A DNA stretch of 64,000 nucleotides from Rosa chinensis (lineage: Eukaryota > Streptophyta > Magnoliopsida > Rosales > Rosaceae): the NCBI RefSeq assembly GCF_002994745.2, contig NC_037090.1:29122501-29186500 (forward strand), written 5' to 3'. Positions 45,501 through 57,004 of the stretch are shown piece after piece. The notes under the pieces are model-generated. The model did not search any database. It was not told where the DNA came from and worked only from the letters and a program-made list of their open reading frames with translations. Each line of letters opens with the position of its first letter. Position 1 is the first letter of the stretch. The translations under genes were made by a program, and so were the position numbers.

Positions 45501-46549
45501 GGAACAATTTATAATTTCTTAAGACTCTGTACACTATAATTTCTTAAGACTTTGTACACTACAATATAAAATAAAAACACAAAAAGACATCAACAAATCA
45601 TAAAGAATGAGTACGTGATGATGTATACAAAGCTCAACTCGAAAAGCACCGTTAAATTAGTCATAACCTTCCACCATTAAAATACTACTGTTTACATATC
45701 TTGTCTATATAAATTTCTATAGCGGCATTCATACACTATCAGAAATAATTTTCAATAGTTTTGGTCCTCTCGATCTCTTTCAAAATTGAGGATGAACGCT
45801 TACCCAAACCAACACTATACAAAACCTTAACCTCGCCTATTGCCTAATTCTTTAATATGTTTTAAAAGAAAAAGTTACGCACCAATCTCTATATGTCCAG
45901 AAATGAAATATGAATCTTGTGATATATAGTTTAGTCAGATTGGACTCATGAATAACAATATAATACTCCTAACTACGTACGTACAGGGTCCATGGCCAAC
46001 TTATTAAATAGAGTTTCTCAATTGATCGAACTGGTTCGACCAATACGTATATAAATTTTTGTTGATAAGATTGTAAAATAGTTTACTATGTAGGCAATAC
46101 ACCTACTTGGTTAGACTGAATCCAACATACATAGTAGTAATAATTTAATTCTTACAAATATATTTCAAACTTTCGGACTTAGAGATAACTTGTACTGCAC
46201 GCACTTGTCAATTTCAGTCCCATCTCCTTCAATGACATAATCACACAAACCATGCATGTTTTCATTATGCAACACAGCTCAACTGGGATGGATTTTACAA
46301 AACCATGAGAGCAAGGCCAAATTAGTTTACATATTCTTGTGGAAACTGCAAGTTAACTGCGGATTATATATAGAAGAAAATGGAAATCAGGACTTGGCCT
46401 GGGAATTACATAAGAAATTTTGCGTGGAGTTTATTGTTCTGCAAGTATCGTAGATAAATGGGCAAAGACCTTTGACTCTGGCATGAACTAGGTTTTGACG
46501 TCAGGTAATAAATTAATAAATAACTGGAACCTATCTTCGCCAATTTATA
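45501..46549. other. Intergenic, upstream of peptide gene A
   Basis: No gene recognised up to the TATA box of the peptide gene. Confidence 0.4.
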
Positions 46550-46559
46550 CTATATATAG
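46550..46559 (+). promoter_or_regulatory. TATA box of peptide gene A
   Basis: CTATATATAG lies 45 bp upstream of the start codon, followed by GGGAAAGGAGGAGCAAAAC. The same TATA decamer and a GGAAAGGAGCAA block precede the paralogue at 56063. Confidence 0.65.
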
Positions 46560-46594
46560 GGGAAAGGAGGAGCAAAACTCAATCATACCTAGCT

Positions 46595-47182
46595 ATGAGA
46601 AAAATGGTTCATCCCAGGGCCTGCGCTGTTTACATGATTTTCATCCTATTGATAATTTGTTCATCCGAAGTCTTCGCAAGGGTTTCTGAAATTCCAATAA
46701 GCAGTTAGTCTTTCTCGATCTCTCAAATCTCTGGTTATGTTCATCACTAGCATAATAGGTCATTGACGAACTAAGTGATGACATTATATATGTGCACGAA
46801 ATGTCTAATCACTTTGACACAACGTAGCAATGTAGCATCGATCTATACAAATAATTTGGTAGACATGTTAGAGTTGAAACACAGAGGGTTAGATGGTTTG
46901 CAATTTTATGTTGTCAAATTAGAAAACATGATGGTTAATTAAATAGCTAGACTGTGATTTCATATACGTATATGAAATCACAGTCTCTATGCTCTAATGG
47001 CATTATGTATAATTGATTAATTGTTAAAAGGTTTCTTCTCCACTGTCATTGCAGAAGTGAAGAGTCCGCAGCATATGGAGCAGTACGTGAAAATGACAAA
47101 GAAGGAAAGAAACTTATTAGGCCAAGACAAGCCATTTATTGGCGTACCAGTTCCACCAACGCCTCCAGGCCCTCATGCTTAA
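46595..47182 (+). CDS. Small secreted peptide precursor A (78 aa, two exons)
   Basis: Exon 1 is 46595-46703 and exon 2 is 47055-47182, joined by a 351-bp GT-AG intron in phase 1. The N-terminus (MRKMVHPRACAVYMIF, then ILLIICSSEVFA) is a signal peptide with a likely cut after VFA. A basic middle (KMTKKERN) follows, then the proline-rich end PFIGVPVPPTPPGPHA. Signal peptide, charged spacer and short Pro-rich C-terminus is the plan of plant peptide-hormone precursors. The end faintly recalls the G-V-P-I-PPS-A-P motif of IDA-type peptides, but IDA genes usually lack introns, so the family is uncertain. A paralogue at 56063 shares the intron phase and the K-V-K-S residues at the junction. Too short for many gene finders. 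Confidence 0.72.
46950..46985. repeat. Perfect 36-bp palindrome in the intron of peptide gene A
   Basis: Each 18-base arm is GACTGTGATTTCATATAC and its exact complement follows with no spacer. In RNA it would form a perfect hairpin inside the intron. It may be a degenerate foldback insertion; paralogue B lacks it. Confidence 0.9.
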
Positions 47183-48552
47183 ATATGCTTAATTTGGTCG
47201 ATGAAACTCTAGGAATTAAGAATATGGTCTTAAAAAGATAATTAGTGCGCATGATTACTTTGGGAAATGAAAAATAAAACAGATCAAAGGAGCCTATGGC
47301 CTTTTTGTTACCCTTAATTTGTTGTTTGGTTGCTGGGAATCTCAAGATCTAGTTACATGTTTTATTTTAGGTCTGCTGCTTGTTTGGCTGTATATATTGT
47401 TAAATAAATATGTTCATCACCAGTAATCTCCAAGAATTACAATGAAATCTCTCAAAGAAATTGAACTATATATACTCTCTCTTTTCTATAAACCTCAATC
47501 CACAGTATCATCTTAGTAATCTCTTCACTAATCCTCAACTAAGTAAGTTGTCAAGGGACTGCTAATTATGCTAGCTAATACACTTGCTTAAAGCTTAAGC
47601 ATCCCAATCCACTTGTTCAAACAGAAACGGGCGCCAGATATTACTTTCAAAATCACCTCTAAGATATTGCCGTATGTCTGCAAGTCTGCTACTCATTTGC
47701 TTCTGGCGTGTTGGAGAAAGTCAGTCACTCAAAGCTTGCCAATTGTCAATCTAGACATATCTTTTGTGTAGCTCAAGCATACAGTATTTTACGGATTCAA
47801 ATTTGCTCACTATTTTTATTTTGAGGTGATATCACCACCCAATTAAAACTTGCCACGTCATGTAGAATTAATTTAATATTTAAAATTTATTTGTTTAATA
47901 AAACATTATGGTTAACTATAATTATGTTTTATAACACATGACAATTTTATATTGAGTGGTGATATCACCACCAAAGTATTGGTGATGAGTAAATTTGAAT
48001 CCATATTTTACACTGTACTACACCGGTGTAGACTTAATTATACCTTAAAGAGTTTCGATTTGAATATAATGCTTAGTTGCTTACGTAAGTACGTTGTCTT
48101 GTACAGTAACGTTATACCTAAACTATTTATCAACTCGATCACTTGGACATGCATATTGACTGAATCTGTTGCACCAGCTACTCAGGCAGGAAAAACAGTA
48201 ACATCACATAGAAATGTGAATCATCCATTGACATGAATTATCAAAGAAGTAATTAGTGTATAGACCTGGACAATCATCTGACATTATCAAGTGGGATCAA
48301 AACCAAGTCACAGCGGTCAATTATAAAATACTAAGCAAATCTTGCACCAAAAGAAAAAATAAAAAATAGATGCATACATATGGCCTAATTAAAACAAAAT
48401 AAAAGACAAATGAGGCAATAAAATTGATCTGAGCCAACATGTGGTGGTTTGTGGTCCTTGTGCATATGATTTCTCATACCGGAGTGAAAAGAGAATCATA
48501 ACTTACACTGTTACTTATATGTATAGAGAAGTGCTCGGCAAAACTATATATC
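47183..48552. other. Intergenic between peptide gene A and the Copia element
   Basis: No gene recognised. It contains the short inverted-repeat element listed separately. Confidence 0.4.
47823..47973. mobile_element. Short MITE
   Basis: GAGGTGATATCACCACCCAA at the left is mirrored by TTGAGTGGTGATATCACCAC at the right, about 150 bp apart. The termini are themselves palindromic (GGTGATATCACC). AT-rich, non-coding interior. Confidence 0.65.
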
Positions 48553-48770
48553 TGTTCAAGTAAACCCTAATTTGTGTTTGGCCCAAACTCTAGGTTACTT
48601 GACCTAGTGGTAATAGGGTTAAATTAGAAGGATCTAGATTCCTATTCAATATAAGATTACTTTCCTTGTATGATTGAGATTCTATGCATTGTAATCCTCT
48701 ATATAAAGAGACCCCTATTATCAATGAGAATACACAGCAAATTCCTCTCAATTTCTGATTCCCTAAAACA
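48553..48770 (+). repeat. 5' LTR of the Copia element
   Basis: 218 bp, TGTTCAAG to AAACA, with TATATAAAG at 48700-48708 and AATGAG and TCAATTTCTG segments downstream. Near-identical to 54960-55177. Confidence 0.93.
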
Positions 48771-49859
48771 CGTTATCAGCACGAGCCCTAACCCTGAAAT
48801 CTTAAATTCGTAGCCTTCAAATCCCAGAAACCACCGCCGTCCACCTTGAAGATCTCAACTCCAGGAGTCCAGAACCGGCGGCCCCACCACCAGAACCGGC
48901 CGGCAAACCATCGAACCGGCCACCGGAAGTAGCAAAAGTTCTCCTGCCCGGTTCAAAGCCTTCCTCACCACCTCCTGCAGCCATACTCGACCCCCTGCAG
49001 CATCTCCACCCCAGAAACCCGGAACCAGAAATTTCTCCACCGGAACCGGCCTAGAACCATCCGAACCGGCCACTAGAAAAGGCTGAAACAGAACCGGCAG
49101 AAAGAAAAAAAAAAAAAAAAAAAGGAGGAAGCAGAAGCCGAGCCCAAGCTGAGCCCAAGCTTTCAGCCCATCCATCGAGCCCAAAAGCTTTCGGCCCAGA
49201 AGACCGATGACGCCAGCACAGTAGCCCACTGACATCAGCCCAGCAGAACCTGACACGTCATCATCCACGTAGGCAGCGGACCCAGCGCCACGTCAGCTCC
49301 ATACAGCGCCACGTCATCCCCGGACCAGAGCCACGTCAGCACAGGTCAACTCAGGTCAACGCCGGTTGACCGTTTCTGGTCAACTTTCCGGCCACTATTC
49401 CGGTCAACTTTCGGGCCACTTTTCCGGTCAGCTACAGTAACTTTTCCGGCACGTTTTTCCGGCCATCTTTTAAGGTAAACTTTTCTAAAAGTTCCCGTTT
49501 TTGAAGTTTTTTTTTCAATTTCTTCTTCTTTTCTCGGGGACTTCCAACATCCCTTCTTCTACCCCCCTTTCTTCTTTATAGGGGAGACCAAAAGCCGAAC
49601 TGTGGGGGTTCGTGCTCACTCCAAGCTTGGAGCTTGTAGAGTCCTCCAAACTTAGAGTTTGTTGAGAAGAAAACGATCGACCACATACATTGTTGTTTCG
49701 ATCTAATCCAAAACCCCTCTTGGAATCGGATTTTCTTGGAAGCGACTACGCTCAGAAAATTCCTAATTTCTTGGAAGCGACTACGCTCAGAAATTTAATA
49801 GTTTTTCGTGGTAGCCTTTTCGCTTCGAAACTAACCCTAATCTTGTGTTGTTTTTCAGG
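48771..49859 (+). other. Primer-binding site and 5' leader of the Copia element
   Basis: CGTTATCAGCACGAGCC right after the LTR is the form seen in many plant Copia elements, a variant of the Met-tRNA site. The leader is C/G-rich, with repeated GAACCGGC and TTTCCGGCCA motifs and a poly(A) tract near 49108. It ends at a TTTTTCAGG before the gag start; that string resembles a splice acceptor. Confidence 0.6.
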
Positions 49860-50896
49860 ATGAGTAACCTGAACAAGTTGAACTTCGTTCCACTAGAGAC
49901 AACTGGCGCAGGATACCATAGGTGGGTCCGAGATGTGCGCCAACATCTTAAGGATGATGGGCTTCTGGGAGCCATCCAGAGCCTGGTCAGAACGTGCTCT
50001 CCATTGAGCAAGCTACTGCTTTCGAAGCAAAACAAGCTAAAGCCATAATTCTCATGACAAGGCACATGAATGACGCGCTCCAAAATGAATACCTCAATGA
50101 GGAAGACCCAAGAAAGCTATGGGTAGAACTTGAGCAGCGATTTGGCAACGTTTGTGACTCCCTGCTTCCTGATTTAGAAGTGCGATGGCATAGCCTCCGC
50201 TTTTGTGATTTCAAGTCTGTGCTTGATTATAACTCGGAAGCCCTTCGTATCAAGTCTCTGATGGAGTTTTGTGGCCAAGCCATAACTGATACGATGTTGA
50301 TTGAGAAGACTCTCTCTACCTTCCCCTTCTCTGCATTGATGGTTGCTAAGAACTATCGAATCGATGTTATTGCAGAACGAATCACAAGGTTTCATGAGCT
50401 CATTGGAGCTATGAATATCGTTGAAAAACATGATAACACCCTTGTGAAGAACTATAATTCGAGATCCGTGGAAACAGAGTATATTCCGGAATCCAATTAT
50501 AGCCGCGCCCCTAAGAGAGGGTGCCAAGAGCGAAAACCTAATCTTAGGGATACTTCTGGACGTTCTGGTCCATATAATCGCTCTACTTGGGAAAGTAACC
50601 GCCAAAATAGGCGAACACGGAACCGAAGAGGTCAACGTGGAAAGAGAAAGGGAGGCAACACCTCTGGCCATGTTGGTGGCGCCACCAACACTAAGAGCCC
50701 TCTAAATGACGCTTTCAAAGCGCCTCAATCAATGGAGTCTGAGCAAAGAGATGTATGTTCTCGATATGAAGTATCCAATCATTGGGCACACATTTGTAGA
50801 GCTCGTGAAGAAATTGTCACCGCCTACAAAGCATATTGTGAAGCAAGAGAAGCTCACTATGTGGAACAAGAAGATCAAGAAGATGATCTAGAGTGA
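49860..50896 (+). pseudogene. Copia gag, frameshifted, altered zinc knuckle
   Basis: The start at 49860 (MSNLNKLNFVPLE) opens a frame that shifts near 49978; the rest of gag then runs uninterrupted for about 300 codons to 50896. Recognisable parts are WVRDVRQHLKDDG, KLWVELEQRF, and a knuckle region reading CSRYEVSNHWAHIC. The usual CCHC knuckle has a cysteine where this copy has tyrosine, so two defects are visible. The length matches plant Copia gag. Confidence 0.75.
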
Positions 50897-51599
50897 AGGG
50901 TTGAAGACTACAAATCTAGCTGGGATCAATAGATCGCCAATTCTGTTTAAATCTTTATTTTTTCCAAGAGATGTAATAGGCAATTGTCATATACTTTGTA
51001 GTAAATGCCAATGGTTTAGTCTTTCTTCAAAGTAGGCTCACCCAAAGTAAGTGTGATGTCTAGGAAGGTTCTGAGATTAATTAGTGGTACTTAAGCGAGC
51101 CTTGCTCCACCGACATCTCTCTACTCACCTGGTCACATGTATTTTGGAATTACCGAAAGAAGTTAGACGACTACCATTGTTTTGCATTAGCTATCATTTG
51201 GGTTAGATTCTCCTAATGGTTAAGAGACAATGATGTACTCCGTTGGCTTATGAATAAAATTTCGAGTTCTTTTCATTATGACTCAATTTTGATTCTAAGC
51301 ATATTACTTTGTGACTACGATGGCTGGGCCATCAGTATTAATTCAAGGACATGGAATAGCCCAAGTTCCCCTTGCCAAAGGGCACCTTGATTACTGTCGC
51401 AAAAAACTCTCTACGCTCTTAGGGAAAATCGCACCTATGAGTAGCCAACGGATTCCATGCGAAAACGCATGTAGAGAACGGAAATGAGTTCCTTTGCAAT
51501 ACCTCTAATGACTGCGAACAAAGGCGCATCTTAGAGAAGTTTATGTGTCTCTCTAGTGGACTTTATGTCACTATTCGAGCTATTTAATCCAATAAAGTT

Positions 51600-54500
51600 A
51601 TGAAAGAAGATCTCTTGGATTTAGACACATATTGGCTTTGTCACGACAGGATAGATCATCCTAGTCATGATATGATGATCCGTCTACAAAAGACTTCACA
51701 CAGACATCTTTTCTCTCGAGCGAAATGAAGCATGAATCAAAAGTTGATTCTTAGACTAAGTGTGACCGACGCTGCTGCCTAGGGCACCGCCTCTGTCCAC
51801 CACCAGCCTAGGGCTGGCGTAGTCCCTATCCATGACTCCATGGATGGCGTCCATCATGGTGATGGCGCCCTAGGTGATGCTGCAATCACCAACTTGCTTC
51901 TAAATAGCGTTTCAGACGCTCAGGCCTAACCAAAATTCTCATTGGTTGCTTCTAAAGCCTCTCGCTCGTTTTACAAAGCCCGTTCCTTAGGAAAACTAGG
52001 ACTGAGACCGTCCTATGCAAAGGATATGAAAATACTCATTATGTTCTTACATAGAATCCGTAGGGATTCTCTGGACTGATTCAACCAACTTGCAGACGTT
52101 TAAATATCTCATGATGTTGGTTGACATGCAAACACGCTGGTCACGTGTTGTGCCATTGTCCACTTGTAATGCTGCTTATGAAACTCTCCTAGCACACATC
52201 ATATAACAATGGGCTCACTCCCTAAATCATCCTATTCAGTCAATTGGATTTGACTATGCTAGTGAGTTTACATCGAAGACTTTCGATGGTTATTGCATTT
52301 GGGACTGATATTGGACATCATATTCCCATGAGCACACCCAAATGGTCTCGCGGAAACGACTACGATGGTAGTCCGGACATTGGTAATGCGTACCAACCTC
52401 CTTATATCCGCTTGGGGTGATGCAATATCACATGCAGCTATGCTCATTCGTCTACGACCCACTGCCACTCAATCTACCTCTGCGATACAGCTAGTGACTG
52501 GGTACAAATATCGTACTTACGCATATTTGAGTGTGCCATTTATGTGCCAATTGCGCCGCCACAGCGCTCTATAATGGGTCCTTACAGACGAATGGGCAAC
52601 TACGTTGGATTTGAGCTTCCAACAATCGTCCGCCACTTAAATGCCCTTGCTAGACGATCTCCCTACCGCTAGATTTGCGGATGTCACTTTGATGAGACAG
52701 TCTTCCCGTCGTTAGGGGGAGATAAGAACACGAATGTTCAACAGGAACGACAGGAATTGTCGTAGTCTGTCCTCACTATGTCTCATCTCGATCCCTACTA
52801 AAGTGACGAGATCACACAAATATACTGCAAACATTCCTGCAAGGATGGACGTCCCTACGAGAGGACGTTGCGCCACCTTACACGGAGGTAGGCATGGCGC
52901 CAACGCCATAAAGAGTGGCACTTTGGCGTTACAGGCCATGGCCCCAGCTAGGATGCGTGGGAGGCCCGTGGGTTCGAATGATACTTTGGCACATTCCAAT
53001 CCTTTGATCATCAAGACTCAAAATCCGTCTCATGAGAATCTTCCGGGTTATGGTTATCGTTGGGGGACGCCTCAACGTCAGAACCTATTCCTGAGAATAT
53101 AGAGCTCTATGAAAATTACACTAGTGTGCATGAGACATGGGATAGAAACTCCATCATAATGATGATGTAGTTGCGCATGCGCATGAGTTTGTTAAGTCCG
53201 ATGATATCGAACTACGCTCCGTTGATGAATGAATGCCAACGTAGAGAAATTTGGCCTAAATGGAAAGATGCGATCCAGGTTAAGATGGATTCTCTAACGA
53301 AGAGGAAGGTTTTCTGAGCCAGTAATGCCAACACCTCCTGACATAAAACCTATTGACTAATGGGTCTTCGTTAGAAAGCGTGATGAGAAAAAGAGATGGC
53401 AATCTCGCCTTATGGCGCAAGGTTTCACACAAACGCCCTGGAATCGACTACGATGAGACATATTCTCTCGTAATGTAAGTCACTGAACTCCACTACCTTA
53501 TCAGTTTGGTAGTTTCCAAATAACTGTACATGCAGCTTACAAATGTGGTCACTACGTATCTCTATGCGGATCAAGATACGGAATATACATGAAGGTTCAT
53601 GGTGAACTTCATTTACCCAAGTCAAGTGGCTCTAGACCACGGAGCGCGTTTGTAATAAGGTTGAAACGCTCACTAAAGTGACTACTTGATTGGGAAGGGA
53701 TATGCCAATGCGTTTCCATAACAAGTTTCGGATTCTATCGCGGTTCATGTTGGACATGATCTTTATTGGAAGCCCTTAAAGAGTTAAGGGAAACCGCTGA
53801 ACACTAGAAATCCGAGTTTGAGATGAAGGATTTTGGGAGAACACGATTATGTCTTGGTTTGGAACTTGAGCATCGTGTTGATAGATGATTAGGCATTTTG
53901 ACAAGGTCAAGCCTTCAAGCACCCCCATGATCGTCCATAGTCTTGATCCTGAAAAGGATCCTCTTCGTCTGAAGGATGATGGCAAAGATGTGCTAGAGGC
54001 AGAAGTGTCTTACTAGAGTACAATAGGCGCATTGTTGTACTTAGTTCAATGCACAAGGCCGGACATCTCATTTGCAGTGAACTTGTTAGCTTGATATAGC
54101 TCTGCGCCAACGCGACGCCATTGGATTGGTGTAAAAGATATCTTTCGATACTAGATGTACGACTGATATGGGCATGTTTTATCCCTACAGAGAGATGATG
54201 GATTCGGACCCATCACACACCAAGAACGCCGCCAACACTGGCCTGCGTCCACTATCCCCATCCCAAAACGACATGTGTTTTGGAAGGTTTTGCTGATATT
54301 GGGTATCTCTCTGACCCACACAAAGGTCGTTCCCAAACTGGTTAAGTGTTCATCATGGGAAAAGATCGTGATATCTTGGAGGTCTATAGAGCAGACCCTA
54401 ATCGCTATATCTTCGAACAATATAGAGATTATTGCTCTTCACGAAGTGATTCGTGAATGTATATGGATTGGATCCATAGTTACGCATGTTCGAACAATTG

Positions 54501-54700
54501 TGGTTTGAAGTCTACCATAGATGAGCCTACGAGCATATAGGATAATGCTGCTTGTTTTGAAGCAAAGGCTACATCAAAAGCGACAACACTAAGGATAATC
54601 AGCAACAACAGACTCTCCTCAAGATCAAAGTGAACTAGGTTCAATCTAAGGTCAGTATGGCAGACTTGCTCACTAAGTCATTGCTTAAATTCCACTTTCG
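51600..54700 (+). pseudogene. Copia pol remnants (integrase, reverse transcriptase, RNase H), heavily broken
   Basis: Short segments in changing frames follow the Copia pol order. A gag-pre-integrase piece lies near 51640, integrase-core text near 52110-52270 and 52590, a reverse transcriptase portion around 53230-53560, and RNase H-like remains to about 54700. Many in-frame stops and frame changes occur, so no functional enzyme can be made. Three copies of CATCAGGGGRGATGCAG (about 54757-54808) precede the polypurine tract. Confidence 0.65.
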
Positions 54701-54949
54701 AGAAACATGTTGGTAGCATTGTTTGCGGAAGTTATCCGAACTCCCATGACTGTAGTCATCAGGGGAGATGCAGTCATCAGGGGGAGATGCAGATATCAGG
54801 GGGAGATGTCTACATATATGGTCTCGAAACGTGAAGGGTGTGTTGTGCTCTTTTTCCCTTCGACCGAGGTTATTTTTGTCCCACTGGGTTTTTGTTACTC
54901 GGCAAGGTTTTTAACGAGGTAACGAGAGAAGCACCGCGTTTGGGCAACA

Positions 54950-54959
54950 CAAGGGGGAG
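54950..54959 (+). other. Polypurine tract of the Copia element
   Basis: CAAGGGGGAG directly abuts the 3' LTR start TGTTCAAG, the position required for plus-strand DNA priming. Confidence 0.75.
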
Positions 54960-55177
54960 TGTTCAAGTAAACCCTAATTTGTGTTTGGCCCAAACTCTAG
55001 GTTACTTGACCTAGTGGTAATAGGGTTAAATTAGAAGGATCTAGATTCCTATTCAATGTAAGATTACTTTCCTTGTATGATTGAGATTCTATGCATTGTA
55101 ATCCTCTATATAAAGAGACCCCTATTATCAATGAGAATACACAGCAAATTCCTCTCAATTTCTGATTCCCTAAAACA
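54960..55177 (+). repeat. 3' LTR of the Copia element
   Basis: 218 bp, same ends as the 5' LTR. A single A/G difference is visible (ATGTAAG). Confidence 0.93.
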
Positions 55178-55377
55178 AGATCAAAGTTTTGTCACTTCAA
55201 TAATCCAAAAAGGTTTTTTCAATAAAGACAAAAAAAAAAAAGGCAAGAATTTAAAAACTTTTTACAGTACAAGCTTAAAATATTGTAAGAAATAAACAGT
55301 TTCAATTGTTGAATTAGGAAAATTCTACAATGTGTTAACGTATGACATACATACAATTGCCTTAAAAGTGGTAGAAT

Positions 55378-55600
55378 GAGTCCTCAAAATAGTAATATTA
55401 GTCCTCAAAGTAGTAACACGAGTCAAAGTGATAAATTTTCTTAGTTACCACATGAGTCATTAAAATAGTAATATTAGTCCTCAAAGTGGTAACATGAGTC
55501 CTTAAAGTGGTAAATTTTCTTAGTTTACCATATGAGTCCTGAAAATAGTAATATTAGTCCTCAAAGTGATAACATGAGTCCTTAAAAGGGTAAAAATAAT
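55378..55600. repeat. Minisatellite upstream of peptide gene B
   Basis: A unit of about 80 bp made of TGAGTCCTCAAAATAGTAAT, ATTAGTCCTCAAAGTRGTAA and AGTGGTAAATTTTCTTAGTT occurs nearly three times with substitutions. Sub-units of about 23 bp (AGTCCTCAAAGTGGTAACATG-like) build it. It ends about 400 bp before the TATA box of peptide gene B. Confidence 0.8.
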
Positions 55601-55999
55601 TGATGTATGAGAAATGTTAACATATCATAACTTTACCCGTTGAATTATACCAAAACAAATGAAAATGAGAAAGAGAAACAAACATTCTTCAAATTTTCAT
55701 CAATATACGGCTAGCGAGTTAGTCCGTGCATGGTCAACCTTCTTATCTTCAAGCATTTGGAAAATATCATGGAGTCTTGAGCATTAATTAATTCCATATT
55801 CTGTATATGAGAAAATATCACCGAAGAGGATTTCGTATGTGGAATATTAGTCTCAAAAATGTAAAAACATGTGGCCGAAGACCTTGACTAGCGTTAAATA
55901 GATATTACAATAGCACTAATGTTGACGCAAGATCAATTACTAATTAACTGGCAGAGACTAAAATGTCCTAAATGTCCTAAACCCTACAACGAAAATGTC

Positions 56000-56009
56000 C
56001 TATATATAG
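56000..56009 (+). promoter_or_regulatory. TATA box of peptide gene B
   Basis: CTATATATAG, identical to the decamer upstream of peptide gene A, lies 63 bp before the start codon. A GGAAAGGAGCAA block follows within 30 bp, as in gene A. Confidence 0.65.
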
Positions 56010-56062
56010 AAGCTACTGGAATTGGAAAGGAGCAACCCTGTATAAGTGTGTACAGTTAGAAA

Positions 56063-56596
56063 ATGGTTCACAAGGCCTGTGTTGCTTGCATGATGATTCT
56101 CTTCATCCTATTGCCACTGTTCTCAACCAATATGGTCTTTGTTGAAGGTTCCCGAATTCCAAGCCGCAGTTAAGCTCTCTTCCTTTCGTTTTCTTCCAGC
56201 TATACAATAATTAAGATATATGTGTAATATTCAGCTTTGATTCAAATGAATACTCTCTCATTAAGTAATCTAACCAAGTACCATTTTGAATATCTCACCA
56301 GTTATTTCAAACATTACATTTGTGTGTGTGTGTGTATGTTTTTATCCTCAGTGAATGATTTAAAGATTTTTGGCGTGTAGATGATATTTAAAGTTAGACA
56401 TAAAAGGCATATGATTTGAAGAAGAAGTTTTAAACTTCTATAACAGATGAGAACCACCGTATGACCTTTGTAGTTATGATTTTTGTTATTTTTTTTCTAT
56501 ATCGCCATTACAGAAGTGAAGAGTACTGAGCTGCATGTACTGCAAAGAGTCGCGGAAGTACTAAGACCACCGTCTCCTCCAGCAGGCCAAGGCTGA
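56063..56596 (+). CDS. Small secreted peptide precursor B (62 aa, two exons)
   Basis: Exon 1 is 56063-56168 and exon 2 is 56514-56596, with a 345-bp phase-1 GT-AG intron. The protein starts MVHKACVACMMILFIL and continues through LPLFSTNMVFVEG, a clear signal peptide. SRIPSRKVKSTE spans the exon junction, and the end is LRPPSPPAGQG. Compared with gene A (46595), M-V-H, the hydrophobic core, I-P-[SI]-x-KVKS, intron position and promoter agree, while the C-terminal Pro-rich segment differs and the KKERN spacer is missing. This pattern suggests duplicated peptide-ligand precursors with diverged mature peptides. Processing and receptor are unknown. Confidence 0.68.
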
Positions 56597-56949
56597 AATT
56601 TTGTTTGTTTCATGAATATTTTCCAAGTCAGTATTTATATTACTAGTGTTTTAGTGGCTTGACAATAAATATGAGAGGATTGCAGCAGCTATTCGTAAAG
56701 AAATGACCGTCGATCTTCTTTCTTCTTTGTGTTTTATGTGTCCCTTTTTTTCGGAGGCATGGTGGAGTTGTCATTGTCTTCTGAAATTGTTTATGTTTGA
56801 GAGTAGGGTTCATGTTCCCCTTCGTTATTTGTGTTTTACTTTTTCATTTGATAAAGAAATTACTGAAGTTTCCTTTTGATATCCTTTCGCCCCACTATTT
56901 ACTTGAGATGGCGGAACGGGAATATGCACATAAGAAATTTCTTGTGGTT
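56597..56949. other. 3' region of peptide gene B, no other gene
   Basis: Contains the probable 3' UTR (an AATAAA-like TGACAATAAATATG near 56660). Nothing else recognised. Confidence 0.4.
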
Positions 56950-57004
56950 GATTTTTTTTTTTTTTTTGAAATAAAGGTTCATTGCATTAGATGACCAGCC
57001 AAAC

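Larger units (their letters stand above)
48553..55177 (+). mobile_element. Ty1/Copia-type LTR retrotransposon, nearly identical LTRs, broken coding
   Basis: Two 218-bp LTRs (48553-48770, 54960-55177) bound a 6.6-kb element. They differ at one position that I can see (ATATAAG against ATGTAAG). Each starts TGTTCAAG, ends AAACA and carries a TATATAAAG promoter. The 5' LTR is followed by a primer-binding-like ATCAGCACGAGC and the 3' LTR is preceded by a polypurine tract. Flanks ATATC and AGATC could be a TSD with one change. Gag is recognisable; pol is full of stops and frame changes. Gag before integrase before reverse transcriptase is the Copia order. It separates the two peptide genes. Confidence 0.9.

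Noticed and set aside
50174..50671. 165-aa minus-strand open frame
   Set aside because: Antisense shadow of the Copia gag frame.
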